This document shows positions 19,535 to 29,364 of a stretch of DNA of 64,000 nucleotides, piece by piece. The notes under the pieces are model-generated. The model had not been told where the DNA came from. It saw only the letters and a program-made list of their open reading frames with translations, and ran no database searches. Source of the stretch: an uncultured Kushneria sp. (GTDB lineage: Bacteria; Pseudomonadota; Gammaproteobacteria; Pseudomonadales; Halomonadaceae); assembly GCF_947497025.1 (NCBI RefSeq), contig NZ_CANMFC010000007.1, forward strand, positions 62,001 through 126,000. Direction: 5' to 3'. The translations under genes and the position numbers were made by a program. The first letter of the stretch is position 1. Every line of letters begins with the position of its first letter.

Positions 19535-20194
19535 ATGTGGCGATGGTGCCGGTGGGGAGTGACAATACTGCTGGGGATCGCCATTCCGGTCTCGGCCGGC
19601 ATGCTGTCGAATGCCTCTGTCCCGGCCTCCGCTGCTATCACGTCTCATTACGGTACGGCCGGTCTTGAGCGGGTGCAGCGCTGGCAGGCGCTGATCACCA
19701 GGCTCAAGGGCCAGCCGGTGGCGGCTCAGCTGACCGGGGTCAATGACTTCTTCAATCAGCTGGGTTTTGTGGATGATGTCGATATCTGGCATCAGGCGGA
19801 TTACTGGGCCACGCCGGTCGAGTTTCTGGGCGTCGGGCGCGGGGACTGCGAGGAGTTTGCGCTGGCCAAGTATCTGACCCTGCTCGAGCTGGGGGTGCCC
19901 GATGATCAGATGCGCCTTCACTATGTTAAATATGTGCCCTATGACCAGTTTCACGTGGTGCTTTCCTGGGCGGCGACGCCGCAACAGATGCCGGTGATCC
20001 TGGATAACATCGACAAAACCATCGCACCGGCCGCTTCGCGCCGGGATCTGATCCCTGTCTATAGCTTCAACGGCAGCAGCCTCTGGACATCGACTGCGTC
20101 GGGTCAGGAGGCGCCGGTCGGCAGCTCAAGCCATATGAGCCGCTGGGAAGACTGGCAGGTGCGTGTGCGCAACGGTGTCATGCACACGCCCTGA
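19535..20194 (+). CDS. lapG: Periplasmic LapG-type cysteine protease
   Basis: Calcium-dependent transglutaminase-like protease that clips LapA-type adhesins from the surface when LapD releases it at low c-di-GMP. The 219 residues start with an export signal (WGVTILLGIAIPVSAGML) and carry the triad in order: Cys105 in GRGDCEEFALAKY, His140 in QFHVVL and Asp157 in ILDN; Asp104 and Glu106 flanking the Cys match the calcium ligands. It appears intact, but both its substrate and its receptor are only fragments upstream, so it is probably a relic or acts on an adhesin elsewhere. Confidence 0.92.
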   Translation: MWRWCRWGVTILLGIAIPVSAGMLSNASVPASAAITSHYGTAGLERVQRWQALITRLKGQPVAAQLTGVNDFFNQLGFVDDVDIWHQADYWATPVEFLGVGRGDCEEFALAKYLTLLELGVPDDQMRLHYVKYVPYDQFHVVLSWAATPQQMPVILDNIDKTIAPAASRRDLIPVYSFNGSSLWTSTASGQEAPVGSSSHMSRWEDWQVRVRNGVMHTP

Positions 20195-20278
20195 CCCTTT
20201 CTACCAAAGTGAAGGCGCGATCGTGTCATGGATCACGTCTGCCCCCTGCCTTTTGCCGGTCTCCTCTGCGTATACTGA

Positions 20279-21547
<1,269 letters not shown>

Positions 21548-21559
21548 GGGGGCGCTGAC

Positions 21560-22606
21560 ATGTCACTGATTGCACGCAGTGCCACGCCTGACGATGTCGA
21601 TGCCATCATGGCCATGGCCACGATGGCGCGTCCCGCCCTGACCAACCTGCCGGCCGATCGTGACCGGTTGCTGCAACGCCTGGCTTCGAGCCAGGCGGCG
21701 TTGTCGACAAGCGTTGACCGTCCGGGGAATGAACAGTATGTGCTGGTGGCGGAGACCGAAGCGGGCGAGGTGATCGCCACGGCCACGGTCAAGGCGCTGG
21801 CCGGGGGCCGGGAGGCCTATTACACCTATCGTCAGGAAACGCTGATTCACGCCTCGCAGCAGCTCGATGTCCGCCGCGAGGTGAACATTTTATCCATCTC
21901 GCATGAGATGTCGCACGCCTCGCTGCTGTGCGCACTGGCGACCACCGATCATGGCCGGGCCGACAGCGCCCGATGTCTGCTTCGCGCCGCGCGACTCGCG
22001 CTGATTGTCCGGTTTCCGGAACGCTTTGCCGCGACGCTGTTCGTGGCGCTGTCCGGCTATCGTGAGGGCGGGCGAACGCCGTTCTGGGATGGCGTGGGGC
22101 GCCATTTCTTCTCGCGTGACTTCGATGACATTCACCGGGCAGCCAGCCTGGGGTCGAGAAGCTTTATCGGTGAAGTCATGCCGCCGTTTCCGTTGTATCT
22201 GCTACTTTTGGACGACCATGCGCGCGAGGCCATCGGGCGGGCCGGCGACAATCATCTCGACGCCCTGACGGCCTGGCAGCAGGAAGGGTTTCGCCTGTCG
22301 CGCCACGTCGATATGCTCGATGGCGGGCCGCTGCTGGAGGCGTCGCGCGATCATCTGCCCCATGGTCAGTGGCTGACCGTGCAGGTCGGTGATGTCTCTT
22401 TCGAGGCCGCCTGTGCCAGGCCCGTGCTGATCGCCAGTCAACGGTTGGGAGGCTTCAGAACCAGCGTGGTGACGGCGAGTCTCAACGAGCGCGGTCAATG
22501 CGTGATGGCGTCCGACAGTGCCCGGCGTCTTATGGTAGAGATCGACGAGCCGGTGCTGGTGATTCCCTTCGATGGATCCTGCGATTCGGAGGAACAGCCA
22601 TGCTGA
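21560..22606 (+). CDS. aruF: Arginine/ornithine succinyltransferase subunit alpha (AruF position, divergent)
   Basis: First subunit of the two-gene AstA-type acyltransferase that joins succinyl-CoA to arginine. The 348 residues follow the AstA fold: N-terminal GNAT-like start (ARSATPDDVDAIMAMA, TNLPADRDRLLQRL), HEMSHASLLCAL, FPERFAA, FWDGVGRHFFSRDFDD, SFIGEVMPPFPLY and MLDGGPLLEA. It is more divergent than the next gene, with several family motifs altered (MLDGGP for IFDGGP, HEMSHAS for the usual H/ND-LTGNS). It overlaps aruG by seven bases, implying translational coupling and a heteromeric enzyme. Confidence 0.85.
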   Translation: MSLIARSATPDDVDAIMAMATMARPALTNLPADRDRLLQRLASSQAALSTSVDRPGNEQYVLVAETEAGEVIATATVKALAGGREAYYTYRQETLIHASQQLDVRREVNILSISHEMSHASLLCALATTDHGRADSARCLLRAARLALIVRFPERFAATLFVALSGYREGGRTPFWDGVGRHFFSRDFDDIHRAASLGSRSFIGEVMPPFPLYLLLLDDHAREAIGRAGDNHLDALTAWQQEGFRLSRHVDMLDGGPLLEASRDHLPHGQWLTVQVGDVSFEAACARPVLIASQRLGGFRTSVVTASLNERGQCVMASDSARRLMVEIDEPVLVIPFDGSCDSEEQPC

Positions 22607-23661
22607 TTCGACCCATCGAGGAAAGGGACATTGATGCCCTGCAGGCGATCGCCGTCGAGACCGGCCCAGGATTTACCTCACTGCCGAACAGTCGCGACTT
22701 TTTGATCGACAAGATCGCCCACGCTCGCAAGAGCTTTCAGCGCTCGCATGAAACGACAGAAAATGCGCCTGAAGCCGCGCTCTACTTCTTTGTGCTCGAG
22801 GATGACAGCCAGCCTCTGGAGAGTGCCGAGCGTCTGGCCGGCTGCTGTGCGATTGAGTCGCGCGTCGGGCTCGAAGCGCCGTTTTATCACTACCGCATCG
22901 GCCAGCTGGCGCACTCGTCCAGCCACCTGGAGCTGCATCGAACGCTGGATACGCTCTTTTTGTGCTCCGATCACACCGGCTCCGCCGAGGTGTGCTCGCT
23001 CTATCTGCGAAAGCGCTGGCGCGGCGAAGCGCAACGACCGATGCGCAACGGCACGCTGCTGTCCCGGGCGCGATGGCTGTTCATGGCAGGCTTTCGCGAG
23101 CGCTTTCCCGATCGGGTGCTGGCCGAGATGCGCGGTCGTTTTGATGACGACGGCAAAAGTCCGTTCTGGGAAGCGCTGGGCCAGAAATTCCTGCCCATCG
23201 AGTTTCAGCGCGCCGACCATCTCACCGGCATGGGCGAAAAGGGCTTTATCGGCGAGATGATGCCACGTCACCCGATCTGCACCTCCTTTCTGCCGCCGAG
23301 TGCCCGGGCGTGCATCGGTCAGGTGCATACCCAGACCCGCCCGGCACTGGCGATGCTCAACCGCGACGGACTGCGCTTTGAAGGCTACATCGATATCTTT
23401 GACGGCGGCCCGACCGTGGAAGCCTACATTGATGATGTGCGCTCGATTCGCGATAGCCAGACCGCTTGTGTCAGCGTTCAGGAGGCGCTCTCAAGTGACG
23501 AGCGCCCGGGCTGGCTGGCGGCCACGACCGGGGCGGCGGTAGGTTTTCGGGCCGGCTGGGTTGGCAGGGGACCGCGGGACGGTACGATTGCCCTGACCCC
23601 CGAGGAAGCGCAGCGTCTGGGCGTTGAAGACGGAGATACGCTCAGGCTGCTGGCCACCTGA
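22600..23661 (+). CDS. aruG: Arginine N-succinyltransferase subunit beta (AstA/AruG)
   Basis: Partner subunit of the succinyltransferase. I start at 22600 (MLIRPIEERDIDALQ), with CGGAGGA upstream and a seven-base overlap with aruF; this gives 353 residues. It has the standard AstA motifs: TSLPNSRDFLIDKI, YFFVLEDD, FWEALGQKFLPIEF, FIGEMMPRHPI, IGQVHTQTRPAL, EGYIDIFDGGPT and RDSQ. The C-terminal extension with TPEEAQRLGVEDGD matches AruG. It acts in the cytoplasm on arginine or ornithine and succinyl-CoA. Confidence 0.92.
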   Translation: MLIRPIEERDIDALQAIAVETGPGFTSLPNSRDFLIDKIAHARKSFQRSHETTENAPEAALYFFVLEDDSQPLESAERLAGCCAIESRVGLEAPFYHYRIGQLAHSSSHLELHRTLDTLFLCSDHTGSAEVCSLYLRKRWRGEAQRPMRNGTLLSRARWLFMAGFRERFPDRVLAEMRGRFDDDGKSPFWEALGQKFLPIEFQRADHLTGMGEKGFIGEMMPRHPICTSFLPPSARACIGQVHTQTRPALAMLNRDGLRFEGYIDIFDGGPTVEAYIDDVRSIRDSQTACVSVQEALSSDERPGWLAATTGAAVGFRAGWVGRGPRDGTIALTPEEAQRLGVEDGDTLRLLAT

Positions 23662-23686
23662 GGGTGCCATGTTCATGGAGGAAGAG

Positions 23687-25210
23687 ATGAGTATCGAGAT
23701 CACGCAGCAGCTGCTGGCAGGCGGTGAATGGTTTCCAGGGGAGGGGAGCGAGCTTGAAAAGCGCGACCCGGTCAGCGGTGAAGGTCTCTGGCGGGGGCGC
23801 GGTGCCAGTGCCGATCAGGTGGCGCGCGCTGTCGCTGCCGCCCGGGAAGCCTTCCCTGGCTGGGCACGCCAGCCGATCGAGACGCGCATCGCGCTGCTGG
23901 AAGCCTTCCGCGAGCGTCTGGAACATCACCGCAGCGTGCTGGCCGATACCATCGCCCGGGAAACCGGTAAACCGCGCTGGGAGGCCGGTACCGAAGTCCA
24001 GGCCATGATCGGCAAGATCGCCATCTCCATGGCGGCCTGGCATGAACGCACGCCCACGCGTGTGCGGGAAAACGCCGGCGTGCGCGCCGTGGTACGCCAT
24101 CGCCCGCACGGCGTCATGGCCGTTTTCGGTCCTTACAATTTCCCGGGCCATCTGCCCAACGGCCATATCGTGCCGGCGCTTCTGGCCGGCAATACGGTGG
24201 TGTTCAAGCCCAGCGAGCTGACGCCTGCCACAGCCGATCTGGTGCTCTCCTGCTGGCAGGAAGCCGGGTTGCCGGCGGGTGTGATCAATCTGGTGCAGGG
24301 CGGCATCGAGACCGGCCAGGCGCTGGCCGGTCACAACGGGATCGACGGGCTGCTCTTTACCGGCAGCGAGGGGACCGGCAGGCGCCTGCACGAAGGCATG
24401 GGCGGGCGACTTGATACCATGCTGGCGCTGGAGCTGGGCGGCAACAATCCGCTGCTGGTGCATGACATCCCGGACGATATCGAGGCGACGGTGCTGACCA
24501 TTATCCAGTCAGCCTATCTGTCGGGTGGCCAGCGCTGTACCTGCGCCCGGCGTCTGCTGGTGCCGGAAGGCGCTTCGGGAGATCGGCTGATCGAGGCCCT
24601 GCGTCAAACGCTTTCCACGCTGGTGGTGGGGCCTCAGTTCGACGGTCTTGACGGCCATGGCGAGCAGGAGCCGTTTTACAGCGGGCTGGTGTCTTTAGAG
24701 GCGGCGCAGAAAATGCTCGATGCCCAGCAGCAGCTTGAGGCAATGGGCGCAAGGGTGCTGTCGCGCATGGCGTACGTGAAGGAGGACACCAGTCTGCTGT
24801 CGCCGGGGTTGATGGAGGTGACCGGCATTGAGGTGCCGGACGAGGAATATTTCGGACCCCTGCTAAAAGTATACCGTTATTCAGATTGGGAAGGTGCAAT
24901 TACCGAAGCCAATAACACCCGTTTCGGCCTGGCCGCCGGGCTGATTGGCGGCACCTTTGAAGTCTGGGAAGACTTCGTGCTGCGCATCCGTGCCGGAGTG
25001 GTCAACTGGAATCGTCAGACTACCGGTGCGGCCAGCGATGCGCCCTTTGGTGGCGTGGGCGCCAGCGGTAATCACCGCCCCAGTGCCTGGTATGCGGCGG
25101 ATTACTGTGCCTGGCCGGTCGCTTCCATGGAAAGCGATACTCTGGTGCTGCCGGATCAGCTGCCGCCGGGCATTACGCTGGCCGGTTTTGACGGTGAGGA
25201 GGCCATATGA
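23687..25210 (+). CDS. astD: Succinylglutamate semialdehyde dehydrogenase
   Basis: NAD-dependent aldehyde dehydrogenase, fourth step of the AST pathway. Start at 23687 (MSIEITQQLLAGGEW) with GGAGG five bases upstream; 507 residues, slightly longer than E. coli AstD. Catalytic Glu is in ALELGGNNP, catalytic Cys in SGGQRCTCARR, and the cofactor region FGPYNFPGHLPNGHIVPAL and TGSEGTGR are clear. Its end overlaps astB by four bases (ATGA), so astD and astB are translationally coupled. Confidence 0.96.
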   Translation: MSIEITQQLLAGGEWFPGEGSELEKRDPVSGEGLWRGRGASADQVARAVAAAREAFPGWARQPIETRIALLEAFRERLEHHRSVLADTIARETGKPRWEAGTEVQAMIGKIAISMAAWHERTPTRVRENAGVRAVVRHRPHGVMAVFGPYNFPGHLPNGHIVPALLAGNTVVFKPSELTPATADLVLSCWQEAGLPAGVINLVQGGIETGQALAGHNGIDGLLFTGSEGTGRRLHEGMGGRLDTMLALELGGNNPLLVHDIPDDIEATVLTIIQSAYLSGGQRCTCARRLLVPEGASGDRLIEALRQTLSTLVVGPQFDGLDGHGEQEPFYSGLVSLEAAQKMLDAQQQLEAMGARVLSRMAYVKEDTSLLSPGLMEVTGIEVPDEEYFGPLLKVYRYSDWEGAITEANNTRFGLAAGLIGGTFEVWEDFVLRIRAGVVNWNRQTTGAASDAPFGGVGASGNHRPSAWYAADYCAWPVASMESDTLVLPDQLPPGITLAGFDGEEAI

Positions 25211-26571
25211 GTGATGCCGTCGAGATCAATTTTGATGGTCTGGTGGGCCCCACGCACAACTACGCAGGTCTGGCGCAGGGCAACCTGGCTTCAAGGCGTC
25301 ACGCCGGGCTGATCTCCAACCCGCGCGAGGCCGCGCTGCAGGGGCTTGAAAAGATGAAGGCCTCACGCGATGCCGGCTTTCCTCAGGCGGTACTGCCGCC
25401 GCAGCAGCGCCCCGACATGGGGCTGTTGCATCGCCTTGGCTATCGCGGTGCCCCGGAAGATGTTCTGCCGCGGGTAGGCAGCGAGTCGCCCGAGCTTTTG
25501 TACGCCGCCTGCTCGGCGGCGGCCATGTGGACGGCCAACGCCGCCACCATTACGCCTTCGCGCGACACACTGGATTCACGCGTACACGTCACGCCCGCCA
25601 ACATGCAGTCGGCGCTGCATCGCTCGATCGAGACGGCGCAGACGGCGCGAACCCTAAAGGCGATCTTCGCTGACGATCGATACTTTGCCCACCACCCGGC
25701 GCTGCCGGCCACGCCCTGGTTTTCCGATGAGGGCGCGGCCAACCATACCCGGCTGTGCGCGCACCATGGCGGGCCGGGCGTGCATCTGTTCGTGCATGGG
25801 GATCCAGCGCCGGACACCCTGGCTGCGCCGACACACCATCGCCCGCGGCAGACCCTCAGGGCATGCCGGGCGCTGGCGCGCCAGCATGGCCTGAGTGATC
25901 AGCAGACCGTGTTTGCCCAGCAACACCCGGAGGCCATCGACGCGGGCGTGTTCCACAACGACGTGATCTGTGTCGGCAATGGACCGGTACTGCTCTATCA
26001 CGAGCGCGCCTTCCTTGAAGAACGGGCGGTGCTGGAAGCGTTGCGGGATCGTCTTGCCGCGCGCAGCGATGGGCAGCCGTTGATTCCCATTCGCGTGCCC
26101 GAGGAGGCCGTGACGCTGGAAGCCGCAGTGGCGAGCTATCTTTTCAACTCCCAGCTATTGAGTCGGGACGACGGCAGCATGACGCTGGTGGTGCCGGGGG
26201 AGTGCGAATCCGATGAGGCCGTCTGGATGACGATTCAGAACCTGCTGCTGGGTGGCAACAATCCGATCAGCGAGGTCGTGGTGCGCGACGTCAAACAGAG
26301 CATGCGCAACGGGGGCGGCCCGGCCTGCCTGCGCCTGCGCGTGGTGCTTGATGAGGCCGAACGCCAGGCGATGAGTGGCCGGGTCATGCTCGATGATGGC
26401 CTGTATCAGCATCTCGTCCAGTGGGTCGAGCGTCATTATCGCGATCGTCTGACGCTTGAGGATCTGGCCGACCCGCAGCTGGCCCACGAGTCGCTGGCAG
26501 CGCTTCAGGAGCTCACCGACCTGCTGGCGCTGGGATCGATTTATCCCTTTCAGCTGGAAGGCGTCGCGTAG
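25207..26571 (+). CDS. astB: N-succinylarginine dihydrolase
   Basis: Hydrolyses N2-succinylarginine to succinylornithine, ammonia and CO2. The 454 residues begin SDAVEINFDGLVGPTHNYAGL, typical of AstB (amidinotransferase-like fold), and carry GNGPVLLYHE, NNPISEVVVRDVKQSMRNGG and the nucleophile Cys374 in GGGPACLRLRV. Although AstB acts second in the pathway, it is last in this operon, as in Pseudomonas. The next gene starts over 100 bases later with no clear terminator between. Confidence 0.97.
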   Translation: MSDAVEINFDGLVGPTHNYAGLAQGNLASRRHAGLISNPREAALQGLEKMKASRDAGFPQAVLPPQQRPDMGLLHRLGYRGAPEDVLPRVGSESPELLYAACSAAAMWTANAATITPSRDTLDSRVHVTPANMQSALHRSIETAQTARTLKAIFADDRYFAHHPALPATPWFSDEGAANHTRLCAHHGGPGVHLFVHGDPAPDTLAAPTHHRPRQTLRACRALARQHGLSDQQTVFAQQHPEAIDAGVFHNDVICVGNGPVLLYHERAFLEERAVLEALRDRLAARSDGQPLIPIRVPEEAVTLEAAVASYLFNSQLLSRDDGSMTLVVPGECESDEAVWMTIQNLLLGGNNPISEVVVRDVKQSMRNGGGPACLRLRVVLDEAERQAMSGRVMLDDGLYQHLVQWVERHYRDRLTLEDLADPQLAHESLAALQELTDLLALGSIYPFQLEGVA

Positions 26572-26579
26572 CAAGGCCT

Positions 26580-26609
26580 TTTTTAACAAGACCATTTTTA
26601 ACAAGACCA
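26580..26609. repeat. Perfect 15-bp tandem duplication
   Basis: TTTTTAACAAGACCA occurs twice head to tail (26580-26594 and 26595-26609) just after the astB stop. It looks like a simple duplication in intergenic DNA; no function is evident. Confidence 0.85.
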
Positions 26610-26683
26610 TGGTTGTAAAGCGCTGGCGCCCTTTGGCGCTGACACTGCAGGGCAGTCCATCAACGCTGTAGAGAGGTCATGAC

Positions 26684-27742
26684 ATGAAGGCGAAAGCACT
26701 GGTACTGGAGCGTCAGAACGAGCTGGCCCTGCGTGAGATCGAACTGCCCGGTGAGATCGGGCCGGATGACGTGCGCATCAGTATGCACACCGTGGGCATC
26801 TGCGGCAGCGATATTCACTACTACACCCACGGGCGCATCGGTCCCTTTGTGGTTGAAGCGCCAATGGTGCTGGGTCATGAGGGTGCCGGTACCGTCACGG
26901 AAGTCGGGGCCAACGTCAAAACGCTCGTCCCGGGTGATCGGGTCTGCATGGAGCCGGGCATTCCCGACCCGACCTCTCGTGCGTCGAAGCTCGGGATGTA
27001 TAACGTCGATCCTGCCGTGCGCTTCTGGGCCACACCGCCCATCCATGGCTGTCTCACGCCCGAGGTGATTCATCCGGCGGCGTTCACCTTCAAACTGCCG
27101 GACAGCGTCTCCTTTGCCGAAGGGGCCATGGTCGAGCCGTTTGCGGTGGGGATGCAGGCGGTGGTCAAGGCAGGGCTCCAGCCGGGCGATACCTGCGTGG
27201 TGACCGGCTGCGGCCCGATCGGGCTGATGGTGGCCCTGGCGGCCCTGGCCTCGGGCGCCAGCCGCGTGGTGATCTCCGATGTGGTGGACGACAAGCTCGC
27301 CATCGCTGCCGGGTACAAGAGGCTGATTCCCGTCAACGTGGCCCACGAGTCGCTGACCGAGCGCGTCGCCGAGCTAACCGGTGATGGCTGGGGCGCCGAT
27401 GTGGTGTTCGAAGCCAGCGGCAGCCCGCGCGTGTATGACGATGCACTGGCCTGCGTGCGGCCGGGCGGGGTCATGGTGCTGGTCGGCATGCCGGTCGAGA
27501 AGGTCAGCTTCGATGTGGTTCTCGCTCAGACGAAGGAAGTGCGCATCGAGACGGTCTTTCGCTATGCCAACGTTTATGACCGGGCCATCGAACTGATCGC
27601 CTCCGGCAAGGTGGATCTCAAACCACTGATTGTCGAAACCTTTGATTTCGAACAGAGCGTGGCGGCCTTTGATCGCGCTACCGAGGCGCGGCCCACGGAC
27701 GTCAAGCTGCAGATTCGTCTGGCCGGCGATGATCCGCGCTGA
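26684..27742 (+). CDS. Zinc-dependent polyol dehydrogenase (xylitol/sorbitol type)
   Basis: Medium-chain alcohol dehydrogenase family, 352 residues, oxidising a polyol such as xylitol or sorbitol to the ketose with NAD. Catalytic zinc residues are in [11 protein letters not shown] and LGHEGAGTV, with the later Glu in MVEPFAVG; the nucleotide-binding GCGPIGLM is near 180. The four structural-zinc cysteines are absent ([17 protein letters not shown]), as in several sorbitol/xylitol dehydrogenases, so this is not a defect. A fructokinase-like kinase follows, suggesting polyol to ketose to ketose phosphate. Confidence 0.88.
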   Translation: MKAKALVLERQNELALREIELPGEIGPDDVRISMHTVGICGSDIHYYTHGRIGPFVVEAPMVLGHEGAGTVTEVGANVKTLVPGDRVCMEPGIPDPTSRASKLGMYNVDPAVRFWATPPIHGCLTPEVIHPAAFTFKLPDSVSFAEGAMVEPFAVGMQAVVKAGLQPGDTCVVTGCGPIGLMVALAALASGASRVVISDVVDDKLAIAAGYKRLIPVNVAHESLTERVAELTGDGWGADVVFEASGSPRVYDDALACVRPGGVMVLVGMPVEKVSFDVVLAQTKEVRIETVFRYANVYDRAIELIASGKVDLKPLIVETFDFEQSVAAFDRATEARPTDVKLQIRLAGDDPR

Positions 27743-27839
27743 CCGCATGCCCGGGGAGCGCCATCGGTGCTTACAGGTCCACGACGTTCGGGCACGGGTG
27801 CGTTAAGCTTGTCCCTTTATGGACTTCTGGAGTAACCCG

Positions 27840-28784
27840 ATGTTTCTGGTCTGCGGTGAGGCCCTTTTTGACTTCTTTTCCGATGAGGGGCAGATCGCCC
27901 CGGACGCTTCATCGCTGTCGTTTACGGCTGTGGCCGGCGGCTCGCCCATGAATGTGGCCATCGGACTTTCACGCCTTGAGCGTCAGTCGGCGTTTTTCAC
28001 CGGGCTGGCGCAGGACGCGCTGGGCGAGCGCCTGCGAGCGGTGCTGGCCAGTGAGGCGGTTGAGACCGACTTTATGGTCGAGATCCCCGGCAGCGCGACC
28101 ACGCTGGCCATGGTGACACTGGATGACAGCGGCTCGCCGCGCTACGTCTTTTACAACCAGTGCGGCGCCGATCGCATGCTGGAAACAGCGCATTTGCCCG
28201 CAGGCCTTGAGGCGGTGCATGCCATTCATGTCGGCTCCTATGCGCTCGCCGTCTCGCCCACCAGCGAGACGCTGGAGGCACTGGTGGCGCGGGAGCGTGA
28301 CCGCTGCTTGATCTCGCTGGATCCCAACATTCGTCTCAAGGTCGAGCCCGACGTGGCCCGCTGGCGCGAGCGCATCGATACCTTCGCCGCTCATGCCCAT
28401 CTGATCAAGATCAGTGATGAAGACCTTGACGCGCTCTACCCGGAACAGGACCCCGAGACGGTGATCCGCGGCTGGCTTAATGACCGTTGCCCGATGGTCA
28501 TCATGACCCGGGGAGGCGAGGGTGTGACGCTCTACACGACAGGCGGCAGCGAGTCGTTCACGCCCGAGGTGATCAGCGTGGTGGACGCCGTGGGCGCCGG
28601 CGACAGCTTCATGGCAGCCCTTCTGGCATGGCTCGACGAGCAGGGTCTGGCCACGCCCGAAGGTCCCGGTCAGCTGACGCAGGATCAGCGCCGCGACATG
28701 GTGGAATTTGCCATGCGTGCAGCCGCTCATACCTGCCAACAGCGCGGTCCGGATCTGCCCCGTCGTCACGAGATCGTGACGTAA
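27840..28784 (+). CDS. PfkB-family carbohydrate kinase, probable fructokinase
   Basis: Ribokinase-fold sugar kinase of 314 residues. I start at 27840 (MFLVCGEALFDFF) with GGAG eight bases upstream. It shows the N-terminal GGSPMNVAIGLSRL, the second PfkB signature and catalytic Asp in VDAVGAGDSFMAALLAW near residue 250. Substrate choice within the family is difficult from sequence; fructose is favoured by sequence type and by the polyol dehydrogenase about 100 bases upstream, whose products would be ketoses. Confidence 0.85.
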   Translation: MFLVCGEALFDFFSDEGQIAPDASSLSFTAVAGGSPMNVAIGLSRLERQSAFFTGLAQDALGERLRAVLASEAVETDFMVEIPGSATTLAMVTLDDSGSPRYVFYNQCGADRMLETAHLPAGLEAVHAIHVGSYALAVSPTSETLEALVARERDRCLISLDPNIRLKVEPDVARWRERIDTFAAHAHLIKISDEDLDALYPEQDPETVIRGWLNDRCPMVIMTRGGEGVTLYTTGGSESFTPEVISVVDAVGAGDSFMAALLAWLDEQGLATPEGPGQLTQDQRRDMVEFAMRAAAHTCQQRGPDLPRRHEIVT

Positions 28785-28817
28785 GCACCATCGCCATGGT
28801 TTTCAGGGAGGAGAGGG

Positions 28818-29213
28818 ATGTTCTCAATGTCATATCGCGTCGTTTCATGTATTGCAGGCGTGCTGCTGTCTACAGCGGCACTGGCAGACGCCCCCGCTTC
28901 GCACGATGCTCATGCCGCACAGGGTGGCGAGGCCGATCAGGCGGCGCAGGCCTTCAGCGAGGCCAATCAGCGCATGCATCATGGCATGGCCATCAACTCC
29001 AGTGGCAACGTCGATATGGACTTCGCCCGCGGCATGCTGGCGCATCATCGTGGCGCGGTCGACATGGCGCGTATCGAGCTCGAACACGGCCATGATGAGC
29101 AGATGCGCACGCTGGCCCGTGAGGTGATTGATGCCCAGCAAAAGGAGATTGAGCTGCTGGAGCGCTGGATTGCCAGGCATGATGACTCGCATGACCCTCG
29201 GAAGGACAGATAG
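28818..29213 (+). CDS. DUF305 family exported protein
   Basis: A 131-residue periplasmic protein: signal peptide (RVVSCIAGVLLSTAALA), then a His/Met-rich helical DUF305 domain with MHHGMAI, DMDFARGMLAHHRGAVDMA and DEQMRTLAREVIDAQQKEI. The paired HH and Met residues resemble DUF305 proteins thought to bind metals such as copper. GGAGGAGAGGG sits directly before the ATG. It is probably expressed on its own; a 22-base perfect hairpin lies 90 bases after it. Confidence 0.85.
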   Translation: MFSMSYRVVSCIAGVLLSTAALADAPASHDAHAAQGGEADQAAQAFSEANQRMHHGMAINSSGNVDMDFARGMLAHHRGAVDMARIELEHGHDEQMRTLAREVIDAQQKEIELLERWIARHDDSHDPRKDR

Positions 29214-29303
29214 ACCACTCGATACCGCCAGCCTCTCGCCTGATCCGTTCAGGCAGGGCATGATGACCTGACGCTCAGGCACGCTTGAACCGTGACCGGG
29301 CAC

Positions 29304-29325
29304 GGGGCCACCCGCGGGTGGCCCC
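29304..29325. other. Perfect hairpin between DUF305 and the ethanolamine permease
   Basis: GGGGCCACCC-GC-GGGTGGCCCC is a perfect 10-bp-stem palindrome, but no T run follows (TCACAATG). It may be a poor terminator for the DUF305 gene or a regulatory dyad 40 bases ahead of the permease. Confidence 0.5.
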
Positions 29326-29364
29326 TCACAATGCGACCAATAACAACAATCGCGAGGTGTTGTC

